Shown one piece after another: positions 6,617 through 14,758 of a stretch of 23,755 bases of DNA. A program made the position numbers and the translations under genes. Below the pieces are notes generated by a model. It ran no database searches and was not told where the DNA came from. It saw only the letters and a program-made list of their open reading frames with translations. The DNA is taken from positions 1-23,755 of the forward strand of contig DBTN01000043.1 of assembly GCA_002307065.1 (NCBI GenBank), written 5' to 3'. How positions within the stretch are numbered: the stretch's first letter is position 1; every line of letters begins with the position of its first letter. The DNA comes from Akkermansiaceae bacterium UBA1315. Its GTDB lineage: Bacteria; Verrucomicrobiota; Verrucomicrobiia; Verrucomicrobiales; Akkermansiaceae.

Positions 6617-7726
6617 TTATGCCGGATAGTTGAAATCGGGAAACTCATACACGTCTCCGGTTTCGGCGGCTTCCATGATTCCACGGAGCACCTGAATATC
6701 GCGTCGTCCCATTTCGCCAGGGACTTTGCTCGGCTTGTTTTCGAGAATCGCCGCAATCTGTCCTTCAAGCTGAAGGGCCTGTTGGTTGACTTGGGGGAAA
6801 TCCATCGGACCGTCCGGCGTAAATCCCTTCTGACCTCGGTAACCATACGCGGATTCGATTCCGATTTTTCCCTTTTCGAGTTCTGCCCGGACATAACTTC
6901 CGTTTTTGCCATAACTCGAAAATCCTTCCGACTTCCGACCGCCCGAAAACTCCAAAGTCCATTCGTAAGTTTCGGGAACTTCGGTGAAATGCTCCGGACG
7001 CTCCGTCGATTTTTTCGCTGTCACCCGGAGTGGAGTTTCCCCTGCCGTGTAAAGCGCCGCCTGGACGGCATAAACCCCGAGGTCATAAAGCGCTCCCGCC
7101 ACGCCGAGCTCCTTGTCGATTCGCCAAGCGTTCAAGCCAGTGAAATTCTCCATTCTCCCGCCGTTACCGGTTTCGATGGATTTCCATTTACCGAACTCCT
7201 CAGACTCGACTGCTTCGATCAAGCGCAGATGGAACGGATTCCAATGCAATCGGTAACCGATCTGCAAAGTCACCCCGGCTTTTTTCGCCGCATCGATCAT
7301 GCGGGTGCAATCCGCGACCGTCGGAGCCATGGGTTTTTCACAAATGACATGTTTCCCCGCTTCCGCAGCACGGATGGCAAATTCAGGATGCAGACCGGTC
7401 GGAGTGACGACATAAACGATATCAATTTCTTTATTATCTTTGATCGAATCAAAGTTTTCGTAGTTATAGATATTTCCATCCGGAATATCATAATCTTTCT
7501 TCCACTTCGGAATTTTATCAGGAGAACCGGTTATGATTCCGACCAGTTTGCCATTTTTCACTTCCTTGAAAGCAGGTGCCAGTTGGTTGGTCGCGTAATC
7601 CCCAAGGCCTAACAGGGCAACGCCGAGTTGCTTTTTACCGGTTTCTTGAGCTGAAAGCTTGAAGAATGGAGCCACCGTTGCGGCAGCTCCCAAGCGAATC
7701 ATCTGGCGTCGGCTGAAAAGGGTCAT
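6617..7726 (-). CDS. Tat-exported Gfo/Idh/MocA-family oxidoreductase
   Basis: A 369-residue NAD(P)-dependent oxidoreductase related to glucose-fructose oxidoreductase. A Tat signal, FSRRQMIRLG, followed by a hydrophobic stretch, starts at the ATG at 7726; the frame extends 9 codons further up, but the Tat motif fits a start here. The Rossmann dinucleotide fold has VALLGLGDYATN (residues 36-47), and VICEKPMAP (128-135) carries the conserved Glu-Lys-Pro. GYRLHWNPFHLRL (158-170) and the C-terminal alpha/beta domain follow. It probably acts on a sugar or polyol in the periplasm with a tightly bound cofactor, as the Zymomonas enzyme does; the substrate cannot be read from sequence. Residues about 76-106 are encoded by a notably AT-rich stretch. 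It diverges from the DAC-domain gene. Confidence 0.9.
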   Translation of the reverse strand: MTLFSRRQMIRLGAAATVAPFFKLSAQETGKKQLGVALLGLGDYATNQLAPAFKEVKNGKLVGIITGSPDKIPKWKKDYDIPDGNIYNYENFDSIKDNKEIDIVYVVTPTGLHPEFAIRAAEAGKHVICEKPMAPTVADCTRMIDAAKKAGVTLQIGYRLHWNPFHLRLIEAVESEEFGKWKSIETGNGGRMENFTGLNAWRIDKELGVAGALYDLGVYAVQAALYTAGETPLRVTAKKSTERPEHFTEVPETYEWTLEFSGGRKSEGFSSYGKNGSYVRAELEKGKIGIESAYGYRGQKGFTPDGPMDFPQVNQQALQLEGQIAAILENKPSKVPGEMGRRDIQVLRGIMEAAETGDVYEFPDFNYPA

Positions 7727-7874
7727 AACGATCCAATCAAAACCCAAACCCAATCAAACGCAACGTGAAGCTTCAAAAAATGAAGCCACGAATCCGGATT
7801 CTGCTTCCAGACTCGCGTTTATTTCCGAAAACTCGGCCAAAAAGATCGCCAGCCGTTCTTCCGGTCGACCGAGA

Positions 7875-7897
7875 TTAAAGGGTGATAAAACCTTTAA
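7875..7897. promoter_or_regulatory. Inverted repeat upstream of the DAC-domain gene
   Basis: TTAAAGG and CCTTTAA form a perfect 7-bp inverted repeat with a 9-base spacer, 34 bases before the ATG at 7931. It is AT-rich and close to where a promoter should be, so it could be an operator. The rest of 7727-7930 shows only a 12-bp palindrome GAATCCGGATTC (7790-7801) and a small GCTTCA/TGAAGC hairpin (7770-7786); no riboswitch is recognisable. Confidence 0.35.
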
Positions 7898-7930
7898 AGT
7901 GCCTATTAAAAGTAGCTTTCACCGAGATCA

Positions 7931-9238
7931 ATGAGATTCTCTCAGCACAGTCCGACCACGATGATGGATGATCCAAACTCTCTCGAATTCAACCTGGAAA
8001 AGCTTGTGATTGAAGTGCGGGACTCCCTGGTGTCGCATCCGGGGGCTCCATCTTCGAACGACCTGCGGCACGTTTTTAACACGCTTTATGCGACGAGTTT
8101 GCTCAAGGAAGAAGGCCGAGCCGTGCGTGCGCGTGTGATCATCGCGCCGCCAGACGCATTTCCGCCCGAAGATGGACCTCCGGATGGAACGCACGTGGTT
8201 CGTTTCACGGTGGGCCACGCTTTAAACTCGAACGAAATCAAACGGCTCAGCCCGGCTGCTAGCTTTTTCCACTCCGCGATAGCCGCGTGGCCTCATCCAG
8301 AACGAGGGTTTCAGATTTGGGGGATTCTCAACACGGGCCCACGCTGGATGAATTTGGTCGCCGGCGGACGGAAACCGATGGGAAATGACATCCCTTTCCC
8401 AATCATCCATGTCCGTGATCCGGGTTGGCTGCTCTTTTATCAGGGATACAGCCTTCTGACGGAATGGCGGGGGCGTGGGTTTCATGGTCCGCGGCTGGAT
8501 GTTTTCCAATCCCGTCTTTTGAGTGACCGTTTCGCCCATCTGCGGATGGCTCTGGTGCAAGAGCTCAGTGACGATTGTCTGCCGGGCTCCCTCAGCCTCG
8601 AATCCTATGCGGAACTATGCCATCTGATTTCTATTCAGTTCCTGAAACGGGTGATCAATCTGGTACGGACGAGCGGCCACGGCGGCAGTTTATTATATCT
8701 CCCCGAAGGCGAAACCGGTTTGGAGGTGACGAACCGTTGGGTCGATTGCAAATATTCTGCAGCACCGGACGAGGCAGGCTCGCGATTTCGCTCGCTTCTA
8801 CAGTCGATTATCCGACGTGTCGGCGAGCTAGCCTTGGAAAACGCCACCCTCGATGACGCATGGATGATCTTCCGAAACAGCCGCGATCCGGAACTGGATC
8901 AACTGGAGGAATCATTTTTCGAGCTGGCCCGGCTGTTTTCCGACCTGATGCAGGTCGATGGCGCATTGGTGGTCGATCAGCGCCTTTCAATCATCGGTTT
9001 TGGAGGTGAAATCCGGGTCGACTTGAACGTGTTGCAAGTCGATCAGTCCCACGATCTCGACGGGAAAAAAGTCACTTCCTGGAACGTCCAGAACGACGGC
9101 ACACGCCACCGGTCGGTTTACCGGCTGTGCTCCGTCGAACCGGAAGTCATCGGATTTGTGATTTCACAAGACAGCCACGTTCGGATGATCGCGAACTTCA
9201 ATGACTCAGTGACTTTCTGGACTCACACGATGATCTAA
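7931..9238 (+). CDS. Putative diadenylate cyclase (DAC/DisA_N) with novel-looking N-terminal domain
   Basis: A 435-residue soluble protein without a signal or membrane segment. The C-terminal part (about 285-430) resembles the DAC domain that joins two ATP into c-di-AMP. It has a hydrophobic-helix lead-in, ELARLFSDLMQVDGALVV with Asp343-Gly344-Ala345 (the DGA motif), then NDGTRHRSVYRL with Gly390 to Arg394 (the GTRHR motif), then GFVISQDSHVRMI, which takes the place of the usual SEE-T-G-x-I-S strand with Asp414 where a metal-binding Glu normally sits. The gap between DGA and GTRHR is 47 residues, about 17 more than in CdaA as I remember it. Residues 1-280 match nothing I can name with certainty; predicted DAC-linked sensor domains (DACNV and relatives) are candidates. 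DisA has DAC at the N-terminus and CdaA has membrane helices, so this is neither. Activity is inferred. Confidence 0.72.
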   Translation: MRFSQHSPTTMMDDPNSLEFNLEKLVIEVRDSLVSHPGAPSSNDLRHVFNTLYATSLLKEEGRAVRARVIIAPPDAFPPEDGPPDGTHVVRFTVGHALNSNEIKRLSPAASFFHSAIAAWPHPERGFQIWGILNTGPRWMNLVAGGRKPMGNDIPFPIIHVRDPGWLLFYQGYSLLTEWRGRGFHGPRLDVFQSRLLSDRFAHLRMALVQELSDDCLPGSLSLESYAELCHLISIQFLKRVINLVRTSGHGGSLLYLPEGETGLEVTNRWVDCKYSAAPDEAGSRFRSLLQSIIRRVGELALENATLDDAWMIFRNSRDPELDQLEESFFELARLFSDLMQVDGALVVDQRLSIIGFGGEIRVDLNVLQVDQSHDLDGKKVTSWNVQNDGTRHRSVYRLCSVEPEVIGFVISQDSHVRMIANFNDSVTFWTHTMI

Positions 9239-9246
9239 CAAGTCAT

Positions 9247-9660
9247 TCAATCGACGACCAAAGTCACGGCGGATTCCCCGCGCAGCGCTTTGGAATACGG
9301 GCAGGAGACGTGGGCGGATTTCATCAAATCCTCCACCACTGACTTTTCGACACCGGGAATCTTCGCGTGGACTTCGATTGCCAGATGAAATCCTTCGGAA
9401 TCATCTTCCTGCAAGCTGACGAGAACACGGACGGTCGAATCCTCCGCTGAAACATCAGCAGCTTTCCCGGCGTTCATCAATGCGCCTTGGTAACAGGCCG
9501 AATATGCAGCAGCGAAAAGCAATTCCGGATTTGGACCTGCGGTTTCTTCGCCCGGCGAGAGCGGATTTCCCAACTTGACGTCCAAAAGACCATCCGGACT
9601 TGTGATTTTTCCGGAGCGACCACCGCGGGCGACCGCTTCGGAGGTAAATAATGTTTTCAT
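9247..9660 (-). CDS. ohr: Organic hydroperoxide reductase (Ohr, OsmC family)
   Basis: A 137-residue cytoplasmic thiol peroxidase that reduces organic and lipid hydroperoxides using lipoylated proteins. The Ohr pattern is complete: MKTLFTSEAVARGGRSG at the start, with the conserved Arg in GGRSG, GPNPELLFAAAYSACYQGAL with peroxidatic Cys56, and SCPYSKALRG with resolving Cys120. The length matches the family's 135-145 residues. The ATG at 9660 was chosen because Ohr proteins begin at MKxL; an upstream in-frame ATG at 9708 would add 16 atypical residues. It is convergent with the DAC gene (8-base gap) and 109 bases downstream of ccsA on the same strand. No OhrR-type regulator gene is adjacent. 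Confidence 0.94.
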   Translation of the reverse strand: MKTLFTSEAVARGGRSGKITSPDGLLDVKLGNPLSPGEETAGPNPELLFAAAYSACYQGALMNAGKAADVSAEDSTVRVLVSLQEDDSEGFHLAIEVHAKIPGVEKSVVEDLMKSAHVSCPYSKALRGESAVTLVVD

Positions 9661-9769
9661 AAGAGTGGTATGGTTTGGCAATCGCTTCATGCGATCACCG
9701 TCAATCACCCCTCGTTCACGAAACGCTCACGAACAAGCGAGACTCCCGGGAAATAGTCCGCGTGATTGC

Positions 9770-11767
9770 CTAAGCCTCGATTGAAGCTTTTTTGGAAGAC
9801 TTCGACCTTTTTTCCCACAACATCGCGGCTGCGCCAAATGAGAGGAAAATCGTCATCACGCCATAAAACACCCAGATCGTACTTTTCCCTGCGGTGAAGC
9901 CGTAGTTGTGCAGGCCCACTCCTAAGAAGTTCACATGCCACCAGGAAAAGGTCACGACGCATGCCGTGAAGACCGAGGACAGATGGAGTCCCCACTCTTT
10001 GATATATCCGCCGAGCCGGGCATGGAGAATCACCAGAGTCCAGATCACGATCATCAGAGCGCCATTTTCTTTCGGATCCCAACCCCAGAAACGTCCCCAG
10101 GAATAATTTGCCCAGATTCCTCCCAGCACGGTTCCCACCAGCGAGAGGAAAAGCGTAAGACAAATCATTCCGTAAACTGCCTTGGTCAGTGACCGCCGCA
10201 AATCACGATCTCCTTGGTCCAAACCGAGGCCTCTCAGCAGAAGGTAACCACAGGAGAGAAAGGCCGCCAGCAAACCCGCGGAATATCCGAGAGTGATGGT
10301 GATGACGTGAATGGTCAGCCAGAAATTCGAGTCGAGCACCGCAACCAGTTTGTCCATATTATCCTTGGCATCACCGAGTTCATATCGACGGGAGAGAATG
10401 ATAAGAAGTGTTCCCAAAATCGGAGCAAGTCCGAGAGCGAAACGCCGACGGGTCATCCATTCGACCAACAGGCAGAAAAACACAACGGTCGCCGCGATAA
10501 AGATGACCGTGTCATATAGATTCCCAACCGGTGGGCGCTGCATGATGATGCAACGTTGGACGATTGCGATCGTACAAAAAACCAAGCCGATGAGGGTCAC
10601 TCCGCCCGTGATCGCCGCCAGCCCTTTACCGGCTCTGCCTCGCCCGATCGTCCACATGGCCAGGGCCGAAAGCGTGCCGATCAGGAATAAAACCAATGCA
10701 TTCAGGAACCAGTTGCGATTGTAATAATTTGCTTCGAGCACCACACTTCGGTATTCTCCGCGATCTTCCGCCCGCTTCACCAAACGGTCACGCAATTGGA
10801 TCAATCGATCGCGAAAATCCGCTTCATCTCCGAACGCAGTGCGAGCCGTGAGTTCCAGCATTTTGATATCTTCAATCGACATCGCCGGATCGGGTGCGAC
10901 CTGGGTCATCACATCCATGATCGAGTTTCCCGCGCTTTTCCAAATGGTATCTTTTTTCTCAGCAGGCGGCAGAATGAACAGTTCGAATTTCGAAAAATTC
11001 GCCCCATCGAGAACCTGTTCCAAGAGACTTTGAATCCGAGGATTGAGCGGCAGCCCTTGGCTCTGTGACTTATCAATTTCCGCGCGGATCTGTGGTGCGG
11101 TGGTCATTACTCCGCTGAAATCCGCACGCTGGTCGGGTGCTCCGCCGGTGCCGGTTCCTTCGAGCTGCACTCCGTTTCTGGCAAAGCCAAAATAACCTAA
11201 CAAACTCTCGTAAACACGGAGGTGGTAACCGAGATCGATCGTCTGTTGCTGAATCGGAGCGCGTTTTTTCGACTCAATCGGTTCGTAGGATTTCGCGAGT
11301 TCGATTAACTTGTCACGGGCCGGTTCGATATCGGCATAACTGTAACGGTCACGTTTTCCACGCGGTTCAACCCCAATCGCCTCCAACACCGCCGAGTTGT
11401 CGATGCGGAATGTCGGCAAATGCACCGCGTATTGCGGACGAAACACGGAGTCTAACAGCCAAGCGGTCGGCGTGAGTTTATAAGTTTTTCCATCGCCCGC
11501 TTCGACCTTCATCGAACGAGCACCATGCAGGCCGAGCATTTGGAAACCGGCGTAGGTGGAAAGCGGTTTGACCCGGCCACCGCTTTGGATCGGCAGGGTT
11601 TCAGCGGCCTTCAGCGTCTCCTTGGACCACGGAACGTATCCTTCGATCTTTCGAACCTCGCCTTTCGGCATGTTGTCGACGACGACGTTATAAAAGATCG
11701 CCAGCAAAGTGACGATCGCGAGCACCGCAGCGATCCAGCGGCCAATGGCGGAAGAAGATTTAGACAT
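9770..11767 (-). CDS. ccsA: Cytochrome c maturation protein CcsA/ResC with long N-terminal region
   Basis: A 665-residue membrane protein of the System II cytochrome c synthase, which delivers haem to apocytochromes on the outer face of the membrane. A first transmembrane helix (about 10-30) precedes a roughly 300-residue hydrophilic region that includes SGGRVKPLSTYAGFQML (62-78). Multiple membrane helices then lead to the haem-binding WWD motif WGRFWGWDPKENGAL (557-571). Candidate haem-ligand histidines are His487 in WLTIHVITITLGY and His620 in GVGLHNYGF. Typical CcsA proteins are near 300-400 residues; the long front resembles the central part of fused CcsBA proteins. The ATG at 11767 overlaps the resB stop by 8 bases, a translational-coupling arrangement; a start at 11806 is possible but less likely. 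Confidence 0.92.
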   Translation of the reverse strand: MSKSSSAIGRWIAAVLAIVTLLAIFYNVVVDNMPKGEVRKIEGYVPWSKETLKAAETLPIQSGGRVKPLSTYAGFQMLGLHGARSMKVEAGDGKTYKLTPTAWLLDSVFRPQYAVHLPTFRIDNSAVLEAIGVEPRGKRDRYSYADIEPARDKLIELAKSYEPIESKKRAPIQQQTIDLGYHLRVYESLLGYFGFARNGVQLEGTGTGGAPDQRADFSGVMTTAPQIRAEIDKSQSQGLPLNPRIQSLLEQVLDGANFSKFELFILPPAEKKDTIWKSAGNSIMDVMTQVAPDPAMSIEDIKMLELTARTAFGDEADFRDRLIQLRDRLVKRAEDRGEYRSVVLEANYYNRNWFLNALVLFLIGTLSALAMWTIGRGRAGKGLAAITGGVTLIGLVFCTIAIVQRCIIMQRPPVGNLYDTVIFIAATVVFFCLLVEWMTRRRFALGLAPILGTLLIILSRRYELGDAKDNMDKLVAVLDSNFWLTIHVITITLGYSAGLLAAFLSCGYLLLRGLGLDQGDRDLRRSLTKAVYGMICLTLFLSLVGTVLGGIWANYSWGRFWGWDPKENGALMIVIWTLVILHARLGGYIKEWGLHLSSVFTACVVTFSWWHVNFLGVGLHNYGFTAGKSTIWVFYGVMTIFLSFGAAAMLWEKRSKSSKKASIEA

Positions 11768-12986
11768 GGCGTTTTTTGCGGGAGCTGGAACCGAGGAAAG
11801 AGACAAGTTTCATGACAAAGTGGATCAGCAGTCCGAGGGTCACGATATAGAGACTGTATTCCGGCCATTTGTCGGCGGGGTTTTTTACAACTTCGAAAAC
11901 CGAATACATTTTATCATTCGGGCCCGCACCTGGAGGACCATAACTCGCTTGGAAAAACGTCAGTCCTTCGTAGCGCATTGGCTCGTTCATCTGGATGGTG
12001 ACTTTCGCTTCGCCGCCGTTTTCCAACCGCGTGACTTGGCTGACAAACTTCGCCGGTCTCGACGTCCCTGGATGGAACTCTGCGTTAAATTGGTCGAGCC
12101 TCAGATCAAAAGGCATCGCCCATAGGCGCTTGCGCATATCGATTGTGAAAATGCGATCATCTTGGCGGACGGTGAAGGGATGGAAACTCGCTCCAGCCAA
12201 TAAAAACCGAACTCCGGGAGTCCCATCTTTATGAAGGATTCGCGCCTGACAGGCAGCGGTGTTCTCCTCAAGTTTATCTTCGTTGGGTTTTTCAACCAGA
12301 TAATAATTGTCGACAATTTCCTCACCACGACTTGGTGCGCGTTCCGCAACGCCAACCGGTTGAGCATTTCCTAGATAGCCGCCGACTTGCAGGTCAAATG
12401 GCAGATCGGGAAAACGAAAAGTGCGGATCGTCGCATCGGTCAAATCAGTAAGGTATTTACCACGGATGACATGAATCTCCTCCGCTTTGCCATCTTTGAT
12501 TTCCGAAACCTCCACGACGTATTCGAAATAATCTTCGGCCGCGTTGGCGGTTTCCCCCTCGCGCACTGGCATATTTCCACGTTCCGAGAAGTGATGGGAG
12601 ACGCCGCCGGCAATCAGCATGAAAACAATGCCGAAATGCGAGATGACCACGCCTACAACCCGCCATCCTCTTCGAATCCGGATGATCCCACCAAGGATGA
12701 GATTAACCAAAAGCACCGCACCCACCCAGTAACCACTCGGCATTGGAAATGGGACGATCTTTCCGTTGATCTCGGGAATGACGATCATCGCCCTCCAATG
12801 ATGGTCGAAATATTTGCCCAGTGTCGGATAGAGCCCGTTATCGATCTGCTCGAGCGTCGCGAACCAAGTCAAAAGCCCGAGCAAGAGCAACGAGATCGTC
12901 GCAACACCAAATCCCGAGAGAACATCAAAGGCCCGGTGGAAGAATCCGGACGACTTCCGGGAGGGTGGCAAATCAGAGTTTTCCAT
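11760..12986 (-). CDS. resB: Cytochrome c maturation protein ResB/Ccs1
   Basis: A 408-residue partner of CcsA in System II cytochrome c assembly. Three N-terminal membrane segments are visible: ATISLLLLGLLTWFATL (about 29-45), a second starting near YWVGAVLLVNLILGG (86-100), and VVISHFGIVFMLIAGGVSHH (112-131), with His116 and His130-131 as possible haem-contact residues. A large periplasmic domain follows, with FRLPDL-like sequence at FRFPDLPFDLQ and the ResB-typical NEPMRYEGLTFFQASYGP near its end. A last helix, YSLYIVTLGLLIHFVMKLV, and a basic tail close the protein. The stop overlaps the ccsA start; a lipoprotein gene lies 39 bases upstream. No Shine-Dalgarno is visible. Confidence 0.9.
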   Translation of the reverse strand: MENSDLPPSRKSSGFFHRAFDVLSGFGVATISLLLLGLLTWFATLEQIDNGLYPTLGKYFDHHWRAMIVIPEINGKIVPFPMPSGYWVGAVLLVNLILGGIIRIRRGWRVVGVVISHFGIVFMLIAGGVSHHFSERGNMPVREGETANAAEDYFEYVVEVSEIKDGKAEEIHVIRGKYLTDLTDATIRTFRFPDLPFDLQVGGYLGNAQPVGVAERAPSRGEEIVDNYYLVEKPNEDKLEENTAACQARILHKDGTPGVRFLLAGASFHPFTVRQDDRIFTIDMRKRLWAMPFDLRLDQFNAEFHPGTSRPAKFVSQVTRLENGGEAKVTIQMNEPMRYEGLTFFQASYGPPGAGPNDKMYSVFEVVKNPADKWPEYSLYIVTLGLLIHFVMKLVSFLGSSSRKKRHV

Positions 12987-13025
12987 AATAAACGTCAGGA
13001 GCGGATACGGTCGGGTCGGCGGAAA

Positions 13026-13613
13026 TCATTCAGCGAGGGTCAGGCTGCCGATGAAGGACTCAAGTGCGGGCCTTGCCTCTTTCACTTCGTCTTTTGGACC
13101 GACCATTTTCACGGTGATGATTTTTCCATCCACCAAAGCGATCACCCCCGCGAGGGCGAAGTTCGGTTTGTTCGGGGAGCCCATTCCGGAAGAGTATTCG
13201 CCTTCCGCTTCGACCCAAGTGCCTGGGGTTCCCGCGACGAGCAGTTGTCGACTTTGCTTGAGGCCCGCTTCGTCGATCGGCTCCGCTCCGAATTGTCTCA
13301 ACCATCGGTTCACGTTATCCAGCACCGATCCCGATGCGATTGTGACCCAGGTTTCGCCCTGCCCGCTCGGACCGAACCGGTAGTTAAGAAGGCGGAACTG
13401 TGAAGCGGGAAGTTCACGCCAACCTTCAGGTGTCGTCGCCTTCACCGGGCTGGGCTTCGCATTGCGGAAACGTTCATCGCTGGTTGCGAAAAGTTTAGGA
13501 CTCGCGTCGCGGGTGGTAGGTGGACGAGTTTCGGTCACGATGACTTCCGCTTTTTTTTCGCATCCGCAAAACGCCATCGCGCAGGCAGCCAGCCAAATCC
13601 ACCGGGTTTTCAT
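13026..13613 (-). CDS. Hypothetical lipoprotein at the head of the cytochrome c maturation operon
   Basis: A 195-residue protein of unknown family. The ATG at 13613 starts a classic signal peptide, MKTRWIWLAACAMAFCGC, with lipidation probably at Cys18 (Cys16 possible). The frame stays open upstream to 13778, but those residues are not signal-like. The mature part has a flexible Thr/Pro-rich stretch (27-66), then a compact domain beginning TPEGWRELPASQFRLLNYRF and containing GTPGTWVEAEGEYSSG and GKIITVKMVGP, ending FIGSLTLAE. It is encoded 39 bases before resB on the same strand and probably co-transcribed. A helper role in cytochrome or haem handling is possible, but no CxxCH or thioredoxin motif is present. 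Confidence 0.75.
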   Translation of the reverse strand: MKTRWIWLAACAMAFCGCEKKAEVIVTETRPPTTRDASPKLFATSDERFRNAKPSPVKATTPEGWRELPASQFRLLNYRFGPSGQGETWVTIASGSVLDNVNRWLRQFGAEPIDEAGLKQSRQLLVAGTPGTWVEAEGEYSSGMGSPNKPNFALAGVIALVDGKIITVKMVGPKDEVKEARPALESFIGSLTLAE

Positions 13614-13821
13614 GCCAGCGGCGATACCCTCGCTGTCGGAGCGGTGCAAGTGGAATCGGGAAGCTTTCGGTGATCGGACAAGAGGCATCACGGGCAACCG
13701 TGAAAGGCAAAAATCTCCTCGTGAACTAGAAAATTGGCTCCAGTTTCCAAACCCCATCACGACGAAGAAACGATGCATCCCCTCGCTTGCACCTCTCCCC
13801 GGCCCGCCCTAGAAACCTTCC

Positions 13822-14715
13822 GTGGAACCGATTCGCTACTTCAACCGTCACACCGGCACGCTCGAAACTGAACAGGTCTATGGCGAAGGATTTCTTCGCT
13901 GGACCTACGGAAATCCTCTCGGCGGCCTCGCATTGGGGGCCTTTGTAAAACGCCCGTTTTTCTCCGCTTGGTACGGCCGGAGGATGAGCACGCCGGAATC
14001 CGCGGCCCGAATCGATCCGTTCATCGCCGACTATAAATTGGATCCCGCGGATTTCGCCGACACGCCGGAAAGTTTCCGCAGCTTCAACGAATTTTTTTAC
14101 CGGAAATTGAAACCGGATGCGCGCCCGATCGATTCCGATCCTGCCAGTGTGGTTTTTCCAGCAGACGGTCGGCATCTGGGATTTGAACGCGCTTCCGAGA
14201 TTGGCGGGGTTTTTATCAAAGGTCAGAAATTTGATCTTCCAACGCTGGTCGGTGACGCGGAATTGGCGGAAAAGTATCAAAACGGCGCGCTGATTCTCTC
14301 TCGGCTCTGTCCGGTCGACTACCACCGTTTTCACTTTCCGGTCGGCGGAGTGCCGGGAGAGACGCGATGCATTCCCGGCCCGCTTTTTTCCGTTTCCCCC
14401 ATCGCCCTTCGCCGCAAGCTGGCCTATCTTTGGACGAACAAGCGGACCATCACTCAATTGGTTACGGAGAACTTCGGCACCGTTTTGCTGATGGAAATCG
14501 GCGCGACTTGTGTCGGAACGATCGGCCAAACCTATCGTCCCGGTCATCCGGTCGAGAAAGGTGACGAAAAAGGTTACTTCGCGTTTGGCGGTTCCTCGAC
14601 GCTTACTTTGTTCGAGCCGGGCGTGCTGCGACTCGAAGACGATCTTCGGGAAAACTCCGCCAAACAAATCGAACTTTACGCCCGCGTCGGCAGCCGCATG
14701 GGCCGGATGGCTTGA
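13822..14715 (+). CDS. psd: Phosphatidylserine decarboxylase, pyruvoyl-dependent
   Basis: A 297-residue proenzyme converting phosphatidylserine to phosphatidylethanolamine at the membrane. It self-cleaves at a serine to create a pyruvoyl group. The triad is visible: Asp115 in FPADGR, His168 in CPVDYHRFHFP, and Ser258 in FAFGGSSTLTLFEPG. The cleavage site reads GGSS where LGST or GGST is usual. The N-terminus, YFNRHTGTLETEQVYG and FLRWTYGNPLG, matches the Chlamydia/Clostridium-type subgroup as I recall it. A GTG start is well supported: an in-frame TAG lies 12 bases upstream and no earlier start exists. glnD follows after 43 bases, so the two are probably co-transcribed. No pssA is seen. Confidence 0.94.
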   Translation: MEPIRYFNRHTGTLETEQVYGEGFLRWTYGNPLGGLALGAFVKRPFFSAWYGRRMSTPESAARIDPFIADYKLDPADFADTPESFRSFNEFFYRKLKPDARPIDSDPASVVFPADGRHLGFERASEIGGVFIKGQKFDLPTLVGDAELAEKYQNGALILSRLCPVDYHRFHFPVGGVPGETRCIPGPLFSVSPIALRRKLAYLWTNKRTITQLVTENFGTVLLMEIGATCVGTIGQTYRPGHPVEKGDEKGYFAFGGSSTLTLFEPGVLRLEDDLRENSAKQIELYARVGSRMGRMA

Positions 14716-14758
14716 CGTTCCAAGGAAAAGCGCCACCTTGCTTGGCCTTCGCCCGCGT

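Noticed and set aside
7727..7930. Possible c-di-AMP (ydaO-type) riboswitch before the DAC gene
   Set aside because: No long conserved leader or terminator-like expression platform is seen; the region is only about 200 bases shared by two divergent genes.
12387..13403. Open frame of 338 codons on the plus strand
   Set aside because: Antisense to resB and the lipoprotein gene, both with clear signal or membrane segments.
13726..14736. Open frame of 336 codons on the minus strand
   Set aside because: Antisense to psd, whose Asp-His-Ser triad is intact; no domain is seen in the reverse product.
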